Part shown: positions 1 through 6,890 of the stretch, in pieces
Layout of the letters: each line of letters begins with the position of its first letter
Numbering within the stretch: the first letter of the stretch is position 1
DNA from: Candidatus Microgenomates bacterium
GTDB lineage: Bacteria; Patescibacteriota; Microgenomatia; Levybacterales; JACOYD01
DNA: 9,773 nucleotides
Direction of reading: 5' to 3'
Assembly: GCA_016182055.1 (NCBI GenBank)
Contig: JACOYD010000059.1
Coordinates: forward strand, 1 to 9,773
Made by a program: the position numbers and the translations under genes
Notes under the pieces: model-generated
Seen by the model: only the letters and a program-made list of their open reading frames with translations
Database searches by the model: none
Told to the model about the DNA's origin: nothing

Positions 1-14
1 CTTTCCAAACGCAT
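1..14 (-). CDS. Possible start of a downstream gene, cut by the window edge
   Basis: On the minus strand an ATG at 14-12 opens a frame that runs off the left edge (M-R-L-E...). It is preceded by GGAG at 25-22 with a 7-nt spacer, a normal Shine-Dalgarno geometry. A second ATG at 27-25 in another frame (MEFIYAFGK) also stays open to the edge but has no spaced ribosome site. The gene would follow the O-antigen-ligase-like gene in the same direction, with the 8-bp repeat array filling the gap. Only five codons or fewer are visible, so no product can be named and the call is tentative. Confidence 0.25.
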
Positions 15-42
15 AAATAAACTCCATTCCTCTTGGCTTCAC

Positions 43-130
43 TGATACACCGATACACTGACAAACCGATTTGCTGATACACAGACGTACCGATATACTG
101 ACCTGCCGATTTACCGACTCCCTGATTCCG
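43..130 (+). repeat. Array of eleven 8-bp units, consensus YGAYNNNC
   Basis: Eleven consecutive 8-bp units run without a slip: tgatacac, cgatacac, tgacaaac, cgatttgc, tgatacac, agacgtac, cgatatac, tgacctgc, cgatttac, cgactccc, tgattccg. Positions 2-4 (GAY) and the final C are nearly invariant, while the middle three bases vary. The array begins between genes and runs into the 3' end of the O-antigen-ligase-like gene. The last residues (ESGSR) and the TAA stop of that protein (113-111) are therefore written by repeat units. A related array lies inside the large surface-protein gene at 3073-3192. The function is unknown. Confidence 0.85.
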
Positions 131-2216
131 TAGCTGTGGGAGGACCTTCAACCTCTATCGGCTCCTTCTGCGGCGGTAAAGTGCTTGAGGGGGTGCTTAT
201 TTGCAGCGGCTGCTGTTGCGTTGTGACTTGCGGCCGGGCGCTTGGCGTAGCTTGCTCTGGGGCCGGAATTTTATTGGCAAGCACTGCTATTTCTTCTTCA
301 ATTTTCTTAAATTCATCGGAGCCGCGGGGCAGCAGGTTTCGGACGGTTTGATACTCGGAAAGAGCCAGTTTAAGGCTGTCGCTATCACCCTTATTTTCCC
401 AGGCATGACCCAGATTGTAGTGGGCATTGGCCAGATCCGGTTTAAGATTTACCGCTATCTGAAATTGGCTAATAGCCGCTTCCTGTTGATTGAGCTGGAG
501 ATAAATGCCGCCCAAAGCTATGCGCAGAAGGGGATTGGCCGGATCAAGAGCTACCGCCTGCTGGGTAGAGGCAATGGCAAACTGGTCGGCATCCTGGGCA
601 AAACCGATAATATTTCTATAAACATTGGCCAGATTTTCCCAGTTGGCTACATTGAGGGGAGATAGGGCTACGGCGTTTCTGCCAAAATTAATGGCCTGCT
701 GAACAAGCTGGGTTAAATCTCTTCTATCCTGATCGGAAACGGCCGCCGCCTCTGTTGCAGTTTTTATTTGCTGGGCTTTGAAAGTGGCAATGGCTAAATT
801 TGTCTGGGAAAACAGGCGATGATAGCTATCACGATTGGTAAAAGTATTTAGGGCCTGGTTTTGCAGATCATATGTTTCTTTGGCCTTGTTGTTTTGCCAT
901 TCTACCAGCGATTGCTGCATGTTCACATCGGCGTACATAAAACGAGTCAGAGAAGTTTTCTTTCCCGGAATACCCAAAAGAACAACCAAAACAACCAGAA
1001 TTATAATTCCCAGAACTGTGAAAGGCAGAAGATCGGAACTGTCCTGGTCACTTCTGACTTCCCGGGCGGGAGTAACTGCCAGAAAGCCTTTTTTCAAAGC
1101 CACCATGGAAATGGTTAGATCAAAAACCTGCGGATTGTTTTCAACAGAGAGGCACAGCCCGTACAGAGCCAGTAAAATAAAAATCAGGGAAAATGTTAAA
1201 AAGGAAAACGGCAGGAAAAAGGCAAAAAGAAAAAGCAGAATCATGCTCAAGAAAACACCCACAGTTTCTCTCTCATGCCGCCCGTTTTTGAAAAAAGAGG
1301 AAAGCAGGCGGAAAATCAGAAAAATAAGGGTAATAGCCCCGACAATGCCCAGGGTGGAGAGAACCTCCAGAAAGAAGCTGGAGGAATTGCTAAATCGGCT
1401 ATTCCAAAGGTCGCTGCTGTTAATCGCCGCATCCTTAAAGCGGGTAAAGTTAAAAAGATAACTGCCCGGACCGGTACCAAAAAGGGCGGTTTGAAAATTG
1501 GTGCCCAAAGGCTGAAGAGCCGTGCGCAGGCCGGTTTCTTGAGGCAAGAGAAGCGGTCTGGCGGTGGTTACCAGCTGATAAAGGCTAATTGTGACGGCAA
1601 CGGCAATGACGATGGCGGCACTTACAGATAAAATGCCTGTCAGCCGCTTTTGGGAAGCAAGACCTGATTTGGCACCCGCTATAGCCATAGGTAAAAGGGC
1701 GATGAGAAAAATAACGGTGGTTAAAAGGGAGCCGGCAAGAGAAAAGGCCGGATTTTTGGCAATCGGGTAGGGCAGAAGATAGACCTTGCTAAATTGCAAA
1801 ATGGTGAAGATGCCTACTAAAACTCCTCCAAGCAAAAATCCGCTTAGTAAAAACTTTTTGTCCTGTCCTTCCAGATTATTTATGATGAGGAAGAACAGGA
1901 GAATTGCCGCCAGCATGGGAATGGCTGAAATGAGAGCGCTGCTGGTTGAGGAGGCAAAAAACAGGGAGGCGATAATGGTAAAGGCGAGAATAAAAAGAGG
2001 GAGATCAAAAGGAGTCCGGCGGAAGGTAAATTTGCCCTCCAGTACAGTTTTTAAGCCAAACAAAAAGAGCAAAAGCAAGGTCACCGAAACAAGCAGCAGT
2101 TGCTTGGGTGTTTCAATGGCGTCGGTGGTGAAGGGAAGTAGAAAAAGCGGCAAAATAACCACAGTGAGGGCAATTACGTATTTGTTAAGAGCTAAAATAA
2201 GAGTCAAAAATTTCAT
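111..2216 (-). CDS. O-antigen ligase / Wzy-like glycan polymerase with C-terminal TPR domain
   Basis: This 701-residue polytopic membrane protein probably ligates or polymerises lipid-linked glycans on the outer face of the membrane. About ten to twelve hydrophobic segments lie between residues 11 and 416, for example near 11-31, 39-58, 70-113, 121-141, 194-215, 281-303, 322-358 and 396-416. The loop at 216-280 carries LFGTGPGSYLFNF (245-257), which resembles the G-x-GPG-x-[FY] signature of the O-antigen ligase/Wzy_C family. After the last helix come TPR-like helical repeats (about 505-632, including ALSPLNVANWENLANVY and DLANAHYNLGHAWENKGD), then a Pro/Thr/Gln-rich tail (649-701). The family is known for oligosaccharide transfer; the substrate here is unknown. 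The ATG at 2216 lies 17 nt from a strong -10 box and has no Shine-Dalgarno, so a near-leaderless mRNA is likely. The gene starts 51 nt after the large surface-protein gene but has its own promoter. The last codons fall in the 8-bp repeat array. Confidence 0.82.
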   Translation of the reverse strand: MKFLTLILALNKYVIALTVVILPLFLLPFTTDAIETPKQLLLVSVTLLLLFLFGLKTVLEGKFTFRRTPFDLPLFILAFTIIASLFFASSTSSALISAIPMLAAILLFFLIINNLEGQDKKFLLSGFLLGGVLVGIFTILQFSKVYLLPYPIAKNPAFSLAGSLLTTVIFLIALLPMAIAGAKSGLASQKRLTGILSVSAAIVIAVAVTISLYQLVTTARPLLLPQETGLRTALQPLGTNFQTALFGTGPGSYLFNFTRFKDAAINSSDLWNSRFSNSSSFFLEVLSTLGIVGAITLIFLIFRLLSSFFKNGRHERETVGVFLSMILLFLFAFFLPFSFLTFSLIFILLALYGLCLSVENNPQVFDLTISMVALKKGFLAVTPAREVRSDQDSSDLLPFTVLGIIILVVLVVLLGIPGKKTSLTRFMYADVNMQQSLVEWQNNKAKETYDLQNQALNTFTNRDSYHRLFSQTNLAIATFKAQQIKTATEAAAVSDQDRRDLTQLVQQAINFGRNAVALSPLNVANWENLANVYRNIIGFAQDADQFAIASTQQAVALDPANPLLRIALGGIYLQLNQQEAAISQFQIAVNLKPDLANAHYNLGHAWENKGDSDSLKLALSEYQTVRNLLPRGSDEFKKIEEEIAVLANKIPAPEQATPSARPQVTTQQQPLQISTPSSTLPPQKEPIEVEGPPTATESGSR

Positions 2217-2233
2217 GTTATATGATGGTTATT

Positions 2234-2263
2234 ATCATACGCAATGTTTTATTGTAAAGTCAA
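2234..2263 (-). promoter_or_regulatory. Sigma70-type promoter for the O-antigen-ligase-like gene
   Basis: On the minus strand a -35 box TTGACT (2263-2258) and a -10 box TATGAT (2239-2234) are separated by 18 bp. Transcription would start near 2227, leaving roughly 10 nt before the ATG at 2216. No Shine-Dalgarno lies in that stretch, so the mRNA would be nearly leaderless. The -35 box lies just past the stop codon (2270-2268) of the upstream gene, giving the O-antigen-ligase-like gene its own control. Confidence 0.65.
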
Positions 2264-2267
2264 TACC

Positions 2268-5200
2268 CTAATTTATAACCCACCAGTTAAAAGTAATATC
2301 TTTATTTATCCAGTCGGCAATTGCCACTGTAAAAGATTCATCGGGAATTTGTCTGGCTACATAAAGGGTTAAGCCTTTGGTATCGGAGGTAGGAGTGAGA
2401 TAAATAAGCGAGTTTTCTGTGACAGAAGTAGTTTTGATAGTTGCTTCGGTGGTTCCGCCCAAAATAGCGGCTTTACCCACAGAGCCGAGGCCGATTTGCG
2501 AGTTGATGTCGGCCGAGGCGCTGGCTACTAAAGGAGGTAATTTAAGTTTAAGAAATTCCGCTCGCCTCGCTTCGATGTCGGCGAAGCGGGCCGAGCCGGA
2601 GGCGGTGAGGTCGCCCCGATCGGTTATACGAAGAACTGCCGAGCCGGAGGCATTTTGAATTATGAAACGTTCACCATCCGAGGAGTCGCTTCGCAACACC
2701 TCGGAGGTGGCCGGATGGACTCCTCCGAGGTGAATAATAAGGTCTTGGTTGGGAATAGGGCTGATTATATTGGCCGAGAGAGTTCCTGCAAAAACAGCGT
2801 CGCCTTTTACTTTTAGGTTGCCGCTGTTATCTATATACACCCGGCCGTCGGCAATTGACAAACCGCCCTGACCCAGAGATTGGAGTTTTAAGTCAGCCCC
2901 CAGCACATTGATGGAATTATCATGCAGAATAAAGCTTGAGCCAAGGGAGAGAATGCCGGTTATTGAGGTATCGGACAGTCCTGTCGGACCAAGCGAGATA
3001 AGACCGTCAAAAAATGAGCCGCTTTCGGCGAAAAACTTGTCAATGCGCAGGGCGGCGGAGGAAGAAGCAGAAGTCAGTAAACCAGCGGGTCGGTTAGTCA
3101 GCGAGTCAGCTAAATCGGTCTGATCAGCTGATCTGCTGGTAATCTGATTTTCCGATTCACTGATATGCTGACTTGCTGAAATACTGGTTAAGTTTGCTAT
3201 CCTTGCTTCAAGGCCTTCGATTTCTTCCGCGATGATTTTCTTGGCCCGGAGAGTTCCGCTGACTGTGGCATCATTACTAACCTCTAAGCTCTCGGCTCTA
3301 AGCTCTCCACTTATGGTGGCGTCTCCCTTAACCGTTAGTTGGCCATCTACTATAATAGTATCGGAGGATAGGGGAGAGATGATATCGGTTTTGACCTGGC
3401 CAATGTTGGCAGTTTGGGCAAACAACTGCTGAACATCTAGCAACATGGCTTTTAGACTGCCAACAAAAAATTCTATTGGGTTTATTGAATTATTTGTAGT
3501 ATTGGTAGTATTTGTAGTATTTGCTAGGCCGGAGTAGGTGGCCTCTTTGGCGATCAGCTGACCGTCGGCGGTAAAGAGAAGGTCGGGATTGTAGAAAGAG
3601 AGGGTGATGAGAGCGAGGATTTTACTTTGACAAAATGTCTTGACGTTAGAAGTGGGATTTTCTTGATTTTGATTGTCTTGATTTCTAGAATTCAAGATAT
3701 CAGGATTCTCACTTCCCACATCGCATTTCAAAGATTCCAATGCTTTACCGACTACTTGTCCCGCCCTTGTCGCTTTCATGGCAACTCCCGGGATAGAGGA
3801 GGAGGTCAAATAGTCTCCCGTTTCAATCGGCCCGTTCTCGGTTGAGACCTTAACCGGCACCCTTCCTGCCAGGCCCACCGGAACAGGATGTTCCTCAACG
3901 CTAAATAAATCCCGTCCCAGACTTTCCGAAGAGGGATTGGTGGAAACAATGCCGATAACTTCTTTTTGATAAGGAATACCTGCTGATTTTTGAATCCAGG
4001 CTTTGGAGGAAGTTTTGCCGATATTTAGCGGATCATCCACCGCCACCGGCGGCTTTTCTTTATTAATAACTACCAAATCTCCGGCAGTTAGCGTGCCGTC
4101 ACTGCCGTAATACTCGGCCAAGTCGGTTTGGGTGTCGCCGCAGTCGCGGATAATTGCCGCTCCGGCCGTACCGTTGCTCTGGGTCCCGCAGAGGCGCTGG
4201 GAGGCCTGGGTGGCAGAGAGTTGCAGGGTGGTTTCGGCAGTTTGTACAGTGAGAGTTCCGGAAACGGTCATGTTTTGGGCCACGTTTAGATTTTTGCCCA
4301 CCGTCAGATCCCGCTCAATATGCAAATTGGACAGGCGTCTTGGTCCAACATCGGAAAGAGAATAGGCCAGACTGGCTGAAGGCACCACCTGACGGGCTTG
4401 AGAATTGCTGGACCATTCAAAGATAAGCTCATCGCTGGTATCATCCTGAAAATGCTCAATGATAACAGGATACCAGCGGTTGGCGTCAAGATACAAACTG
4501 GCCTGGTGGGTAATTTTTCCCTGCGACTGCCAATTGTCCAGAATTTTATTTTGATTGATAAAAACCCTGATGCCGTCGGTGGTGGTCAGATAAAAAGTAT
4601 AGCTTTCGGAATATGGGGGACGAATATAGCCGATAATCTGCAGAGAATGTTCTTTAATCGAAGGGGCGGGCGAGACTTGAGAAAAGTTCACTTGCGGCAA
4701 AACGGTTTGCTTAAAAGGCCGGCCCTTAAAATTGCCCGGCGTACCGGTATCATCATACCAAATGGCATACAGTCCGCCGGTATTTAAGTTGGAGAAACTG
4801 CCCAGTATGGAAGTGTCGCCCGCTACCGAAAGGGAGGTGACCGAAGCCACTCCTGATACGGAAAGCGCACCGTTTGTTATAGTGTTGCCGGAATTATCAA
4901 TTGCAAAAGCACTTTTACCCCCAATTTGTACCAGAAAGGCATCGTTTTCGCTCTGGCTGTTGATAGAAAGAGAGTCGGCTATTTCCACCGTTCCCGTTAT
5001 GGAGTTGGCAAGCGGAGAGAGCACGTCAACTTTGCCGTCTCCGTCGGGCCACAGCAGAATTGAACTGTTAGAGTTTTGGGCGGTGCGAAGGGCTATACTT
5101 TGGCCGGTCAGGGTAAAGGTGCCGGAGCTGGCTATAATATTGGGCGAGTCATTGGCGATGGTAAGTTTTCCTTCGCTGTCAAAAAGCAGCCGGCCGGTGG

Positions 5201-6494
5201 GGTAGGAAACAGAGGAGCCGCCTACGAGTTGTCTGGGCCGCATTTCGGCATCGCCCTGTATGGCAATACCCAGATAAACAGGTATTAGGCTTTGGGAAAT
5301 AGACGGGGGGAGGCTGGCTAGAATTACTTTGAAAAATCCCTGTTCATCTGGAGTCACTTCTTTGCTGGTTTGATATATAAGATTGGTAAATTTATCCGGA
5401 TCTTCATAGAAAGAAAAGATTACCAGCGAAGTTTTGTTAACGGCACTGCCGTTTCTGTCGGTCAGTTTGCCGGAAAAGGTAAAGCCGGCCGGCTCTGTTA
5501 TTTGTTTAACGGCAGTCTTTTCCTGCCGGCCAATTGGACTAATTGGCCCAATTAGGCCAATTTGTTCCAGACCGAAAAGCAGACCGGCGGTGATTATGAG
5601 CAAAGCCAGGGGGATGAGGTAAGGGATAAAGACAGTCTTTTTATAAGGACTATAGAAATCTTTTTTAACATTAGACAGAGAATTTTTGTTCCGCACATAT
5701 CTGCCCAGTTGAGCTATATCAATACCATTCACTTTATTTATAACCGTATCAATAGGTCGCACCAGCAAATAGTCAAACAGCCGGACAAACGGCAGTTTGT
5801 CAAACCAGCCCCGATTAAATCGGGGCTCCTGATATATTTGAGGAGTTGTTTTGGGGGTATCCGATACCTCTTGAGTAATTTCTTCACTGTCAAAAGGATT
5901 ATTTTTCAAATATCCCTGTTCTTTGGCAAATTTAGCGTAGAGTCTTAAGGCGGACAATTTCCTGTTGATAGATAATGGCGAAAGTTTTAGTATATTAAGT
6001 AATCTATTTTTATATTCTGATATATTATTTACAGAGAAGTCAAGCTGGTAGGCCGCTTGAGAAAGCCAGGAAAAAAAATGCTCCAGATCAAACAGATAAT
6101 TTTTAATGGTGTTGGCGGCCAAACCCTGCCGGTAGAGAAAATTCTTAAATTCTCCCAGATGGTGTGGATCTGCCCGGCCGGCGGTTTGGGCTTTAAGGTC
6201 GACCAGCGGACTTTGACTGATTAAATGAATACTTAACAGAAATTCAAAAAATTTGCGCAGACTGCTTAGTCTTCTTTCAATGGTGGCCGGACTTAAGTTT
6301 TGTCCCTCAAGGTATCTGACAAAATTTTCTATATGGTAAAAAGTTACCGCGCCCGGCTGAAACGACAAACCATATGATGCTTTAAGCCATCTTATGAACA
6401 AGTTAATATCGGCCAAATAATTTCGTACGGTATTGCCCGACGGTCTTACTTTTTGATCAAACAGGTAGTTTTGAAAAAGAATGGTTATATCCAT
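2268..6494 (-). CDS. Giant membrane-anchored surface protein with tandem integrase core-binding domains at its N-terminus
   Basis: One uninterrupted 1408-residue frame. Residues 1-100 and 110-200 are two SAM-like core-binding domains of the tyrosine-recombinase (XerC/D, phage integrase) type, with matching motifs NTVRNYLADINLFIRWL (21-37) / NTIKNYLFDLEHFFSWL (128-144) and SPATIERRLSSLRKFFEFL (68-86) / SPLSINRKLSALRLYAKFA (172-190). No catalytic domain follows. A Lys-rich juxtamembrane stretch leads to one helix (about 288-309). By the positive-inside rule the integrase-like part is cytoplasmic and the remaining ~1090 residues are outside. The ectodomain has beta-rich segments (335-570), a PA14 domain (about 573-712, with GLYAIWY and YTFYLTTTDGIRVFI), a module like those in CPR surface and phage tail-spike proteins (about 788-968, with GLAGRVPVKVSTENGPI and GDYLTSSSIPGVAMKA; possibly Peptidase_G2-like, uncertain), a short coiled coil (1085-1105), beta-repeats and a C-terminal cap ending TFNWWVIN. 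It has only four cysteines (769, 785, 924, 955), all outside. The likely role is a surface fibre or adhesin; DNA binding is inferred. Confidence 0.85.
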   Translation of the reverse strand: MDITILFQNYLFDQKVRPSGNTVRNYLADINLFIRWLKASYGLSFQPGAVTFYHIENFVRYLEGQNLSPATIERRLSSLRKFFEFLLSIHLISQSPLVDLKAQTAGRADPHHLGEFKNFLYRQGLAANTIKNYLFDLEHFFSWLSQAAYQLDFSVNNISEYKNRLLNILKLSPLSINRKLSALRLYAKFAKEQGYLKNNPFDSEEITQEVSDTPKTTPQIYQEPRFNRGWFDKLPFVRLFDYLLVRPIDTVINKVNGIDIAQLGRYVRNKNSLSNVKKDFYSPYKKTVFIPYLIPLALLIITAGLLFGLEQIGLIGPISPIGRQEKTAVKQITEPAGFTFSGKLTDRNGSAVNKTSLVIFSFYEDPDKFTNLIYQTSKEVTPDEQGFFKVILASLPPSISQSLIPVYLGIAIQGDAEMRPRQLVGGSSVSYPTGRLLFDSEGKLTIANDSPNIIASSGTFTLTGQSIALRTAQNSNSSILLWPDGDGKVDVLSPLANSITGTVEIADSLSINSQSENDAFLVQIGGKSAFAIDNSGNTITNGALSVSGVASVTSLSVAGDTSILGSFSNLNTGGLYAIWYDDTGTPGNFKGRPFKQTVLPQVNFSQVSPAPSIKEHSLQIIGYIRPPYSESYTFYLTTTDGIRVFINQNKILDNWQSQGKITHQASLYLDANRWYPVIIEHFQDDTSDELIFEWSSNSQARQVVPSASLAYSLSDVGPRRLSNLHIERDLTVGKNLNVAQNMTVSGTLTVQTAETTLQLSATQASQRLCGTQSNGTAGAAIIRDCGDTQTDLAEYYGSDGTLTAGDLVVINKEKPPVAVDDPLNIGKTSSKAWIQKSAGIPYQKEVIGIVSTNPSSESLGRDLFSVEEHPVPVGLAGRVPVKVSTENGPIETGDYLTSSSIPGVAMKATRAGQVVGKALESLKCDVGSENPDILNSRNQDNQNQENPTSNVKTFCQSKILALITLSFYNPDLLFTADGQLIAKEATYSGLANTTNTTNTTNNSINPIEFFVGSLKAMLLDVQQLFAQTANIGQVKTDIISPLSSDTIIVDGQLTVKGDATISGELRAESLEVSNDATVSGTLRAKKIIAEEIEGLEARIANLTSISASQHISESENQITSRSADQTDLADSLTNRPAGLLTSASSSAALRIDKFFAESGSFFDGLISLGPTGLSDTSITGILSLGSSFILHDNSINVLGADLKLQSLGQGGLSIADGRVYIDNSGNLKVKGDAVFAGTLSANIISPIPNQDLIIHLGGVHPATSEVLRSDSSDGERFIIQNASGSAVLRITDRGDLTASGSARFADIEARRAEFLKLKLPPLVASASADINSQIGLGSVGKAAILGGTTEATIKTTSVTENSLIYLTPTSDTKGLTLYVARQIPDESFTVAIADWINKDITFNWWVIN
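2590..2651. repeat. 14-bp direct repeat encoding ASGSA twice
   Basis: GCCGAGCCGGAGGC occurs at 2590-2603 and again at 2638-2651, 48 bp apart (16 codons). On the coding minus strand both copies encode A-S-G-S-A at equivalent places in successive beta-repeats of the large surface protein, at about residues 1282-1286 and 1298-1302. This probably reflects duplication of a beta-helix rung, not a mobile sequence. Confidence 0.6.
2697..2732. repeat. 11-bp perfect inverted repeat built from CCTCSGAGG palindromes, inside a CDS
   Basis: CACCTCGGAGG (2697-2707) and its exact reverse complement CCTCCGAGGTG (2722-2732) are separated by 14 bp. Each arm contains a near-palindrome of its own, and another fragment (ccgaggag, 2678-2685) lies just to the left. 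The coding strand reads HLGGVHPATSEVL there, unlike the surrounding beta-repeat residues. The same 13-bp palindrome, cacctcggaggtg, recurs in the intergenic region at 6724-6736. Confidence 0.6.
3073..3192. repeat. Coding array of about fifteen 8-bp units that switches orientation midway
   Basis: From 3121 to 3192 the plus strand reads tgatcagc, tgatctgc, tggtaatc, tgattttc, cgattcac, tgatatgc, tgacttgc, tgaaatac, tggttaag: the YGAYNNNC unit seen at 43-130. From 3073 to 3120 the same unit lies on the opposite strand (plus-strand gtcagtaa, accagcgg, gtcggtta, gtcagcga, gtcagcta, then one 9-bp step before aatcggtc). The array is thus two head-to-head half-arrays meeting at about 3120/3121. It encodes residues about 1102-1141 of the large surface protein, a Ser/Asp/Gln-rich linker with no stop codon. 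Confidence 0.8.
3491..3524. repeat. 9-bp tandem repeat encoding (TNT)n
   Basis: Three 9-bp units (tatttgtag, tattggtag, tatttgtag) and a partial fourth lie in tandem. On the coding strand they give N-T-T-N-T-T-N-T-T-N at residues about 992-1001 of the large surface protein, a polar linker before residues FFVGSLKAML. Because the period is three codons, units can be gained or lost without a frameshift, so copy number may vary between strains. Confidence 0.7.
3655..3712. repeat. Low-complexity Asn/Gln insert bracketed by two cysteines
   Basis: The coding strand repeats the word AATCAAGA or AATCAAAA several times and encodes an Asn/Gln/Glu-rich loop (SRNQDNQNQENP, about residues 936-947). It sits inside an otherwise conserved beta-module. 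Cys924 and Cys955 stand on either side, so a disulfide could close the loop outside the cell. The repeat is degenerate and without a fixed period. Confidence 0.45.
5529..5561. repeat. 9-bp tandem repeat (ATTGGNCYA) at the membrane boundary of the surface protein
   Basis: On the coding minus strand three and two-thirds units of about 9 bp read ATTGGCCTA, ATTGGGCCA, ATTAGTCCA, ATTGGC, giving I-G-L-I-G-P-I-S-P-I-G (312-322) right after the transmembrane helix. The same unit builds the transmembrane segment of the unrelated 330-aa protein. A 15-bp word (minus strand here at 5546-5532, plus strand at 7694-7708) is identical at both sites. Confidence 0.7.
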
Positions 6495-6539
6495 AAATTA
6501 CCGCTGCCATTGTTTGTGAAAAATATCATCAGCTTCAAG

Positions 6540-6577
6540 ATTATACAAATTATATGTTTATTTATTGACTTGATTAA
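6540..6577 (-). promoter_or_regulatory. Weak candidate promoter(s) for the large surface-protein gene
   Basis: On the minus strand two perfect TATAAT boxes sit 9 bp apart (6554-6549 and 6545-6540). The first has TTAATC (6577-6572) 17 bp upstream as a poor -35; the second has no clear -35. Transcripts would carry a leader of about 40-50 nt before the ATG at 6494. No clear Shine-Dalgarno precedes that ATG; an AGCGG-type purine stretch lies about 6 nt away. Confidence 0.35.
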
Positions 6578-6723
6578 CTTTAGAGCTAAAGTATGGTCAT
6601 CGTCAATGGGGGAATATTTTGATGCGATTGGATGGGGTTTATCAAAAGCGAAATACTTTATTAAGTTATGCTTTGATATATTAAGAATGGATAATTTTTA
6701 CGGGTTTTCACAAATGAAGGCGC

Positions 6724-6736
6724 CACCTCGGAGGTG
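6724..6736. repeat. 13-bp near-perfect palindrome cacctcggaggtg
   Basis: CACCTC-G-GAGGTG in the divergent intergenic region is identical to the left copy inside the large surface-protein gene (2697-2709). As RNA it could form a 5-bp stem with a 3-nt loop followed by tattttatt, but that is too weak to call a terminator. It fits a small interspersed palindromic repeat better. Confidence 0.5.
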
Positions 6737-6834
6737 TATTTTATTCTTGGACGAAAATAATCCTAAACAAACTAATATTTTTAATTCTTATGATTGTTTT
6801 ATATAGTTTGTATTAGACAGCAAGTAATTACTAT

Positions 6835-6872
6835 GTAACATTTCTATTGACTTAAGGCATAGATTATGTTAC
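6835..6872. promoter_or_regulatory. Candidate operator: GTAACAT-N24-ATGTTAC dyad over the PaaX-like promoter
   Basis: GTAACAT (6835-6841) and its exact reverse complement ATGTTAC (6866-6872) are 31 bp apart centre to centre, about three helical turns. They enclose the -35 box, and the right arm overlaps the first bases of the -10 box. A 10-bp palindrome AGTAATTACT lies just upstream at 6823-6832. From memory, E. coli PaaX also binds a widely spaced dyad, so autorepression is a reasonable inference, not an observation. Confidence 0.4.
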
Positions 6873-6875
6873 TAT
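6847..6875 (+). promoter_or_regulatory. Sigma70-type promoter for the PaaX-like gene
   Basis: TTGACT (6847-6852) and TACTAT (6870-6875) are separated by 17 bp. Transcription would start near 6882, leaving about 9 nt before the ATG at 6891. That leader (ctaaaatagct region) has no Shine-Dalgarno. The geometry closely matches the promoter at 2234-2263, including the same -35 hexamer. Confidence 0.65.
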
Positions 6876-6890
6876 ACTACTAAAATAGCT

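Larger units (their letters stand above)
6495..6890. other. Divergent intergenic region, 396 bp
   Basis: This AT-rich spacer separates the starts of the leftward large surface-protein gene and the rightward PaaX-like gene. It holds candidate promoters for both, a CCTCSGAGG palindrome and a wide dyad over the PaaX-like promoter. A 117-codon plus-strand frame (6453-6806) crosses it but overlaps the start of the surface-protein gene and has no recognisable motif. I see no RNA gene. Confidence 0.6.

Noticed and set aside
43..130. CRISPR array
   Set aside because: The units are contiguous 8-bp blocks with no spacers and no cas genes are nearby. The Cas2-like segment of the PaaX-like protein is part of that regulator family.
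6540..6560. Xer dif or attachment site next to the integrase-like gene
   Set aside because: The AT-rich repeated ATTATA words here form two -10-like boxes, not an XerC/XerD-type dyad with a 6-bp core. The protein also has no catalytic domain that would need a site.
6453..6806. 117-codon plus-strand ORF across the divergent spacer
   Set aside because: It overlaps the start of the large surface-protein gene, crosses its promoter region, has no ribosome site, and its translation has no recognisable motif or sensible composition.
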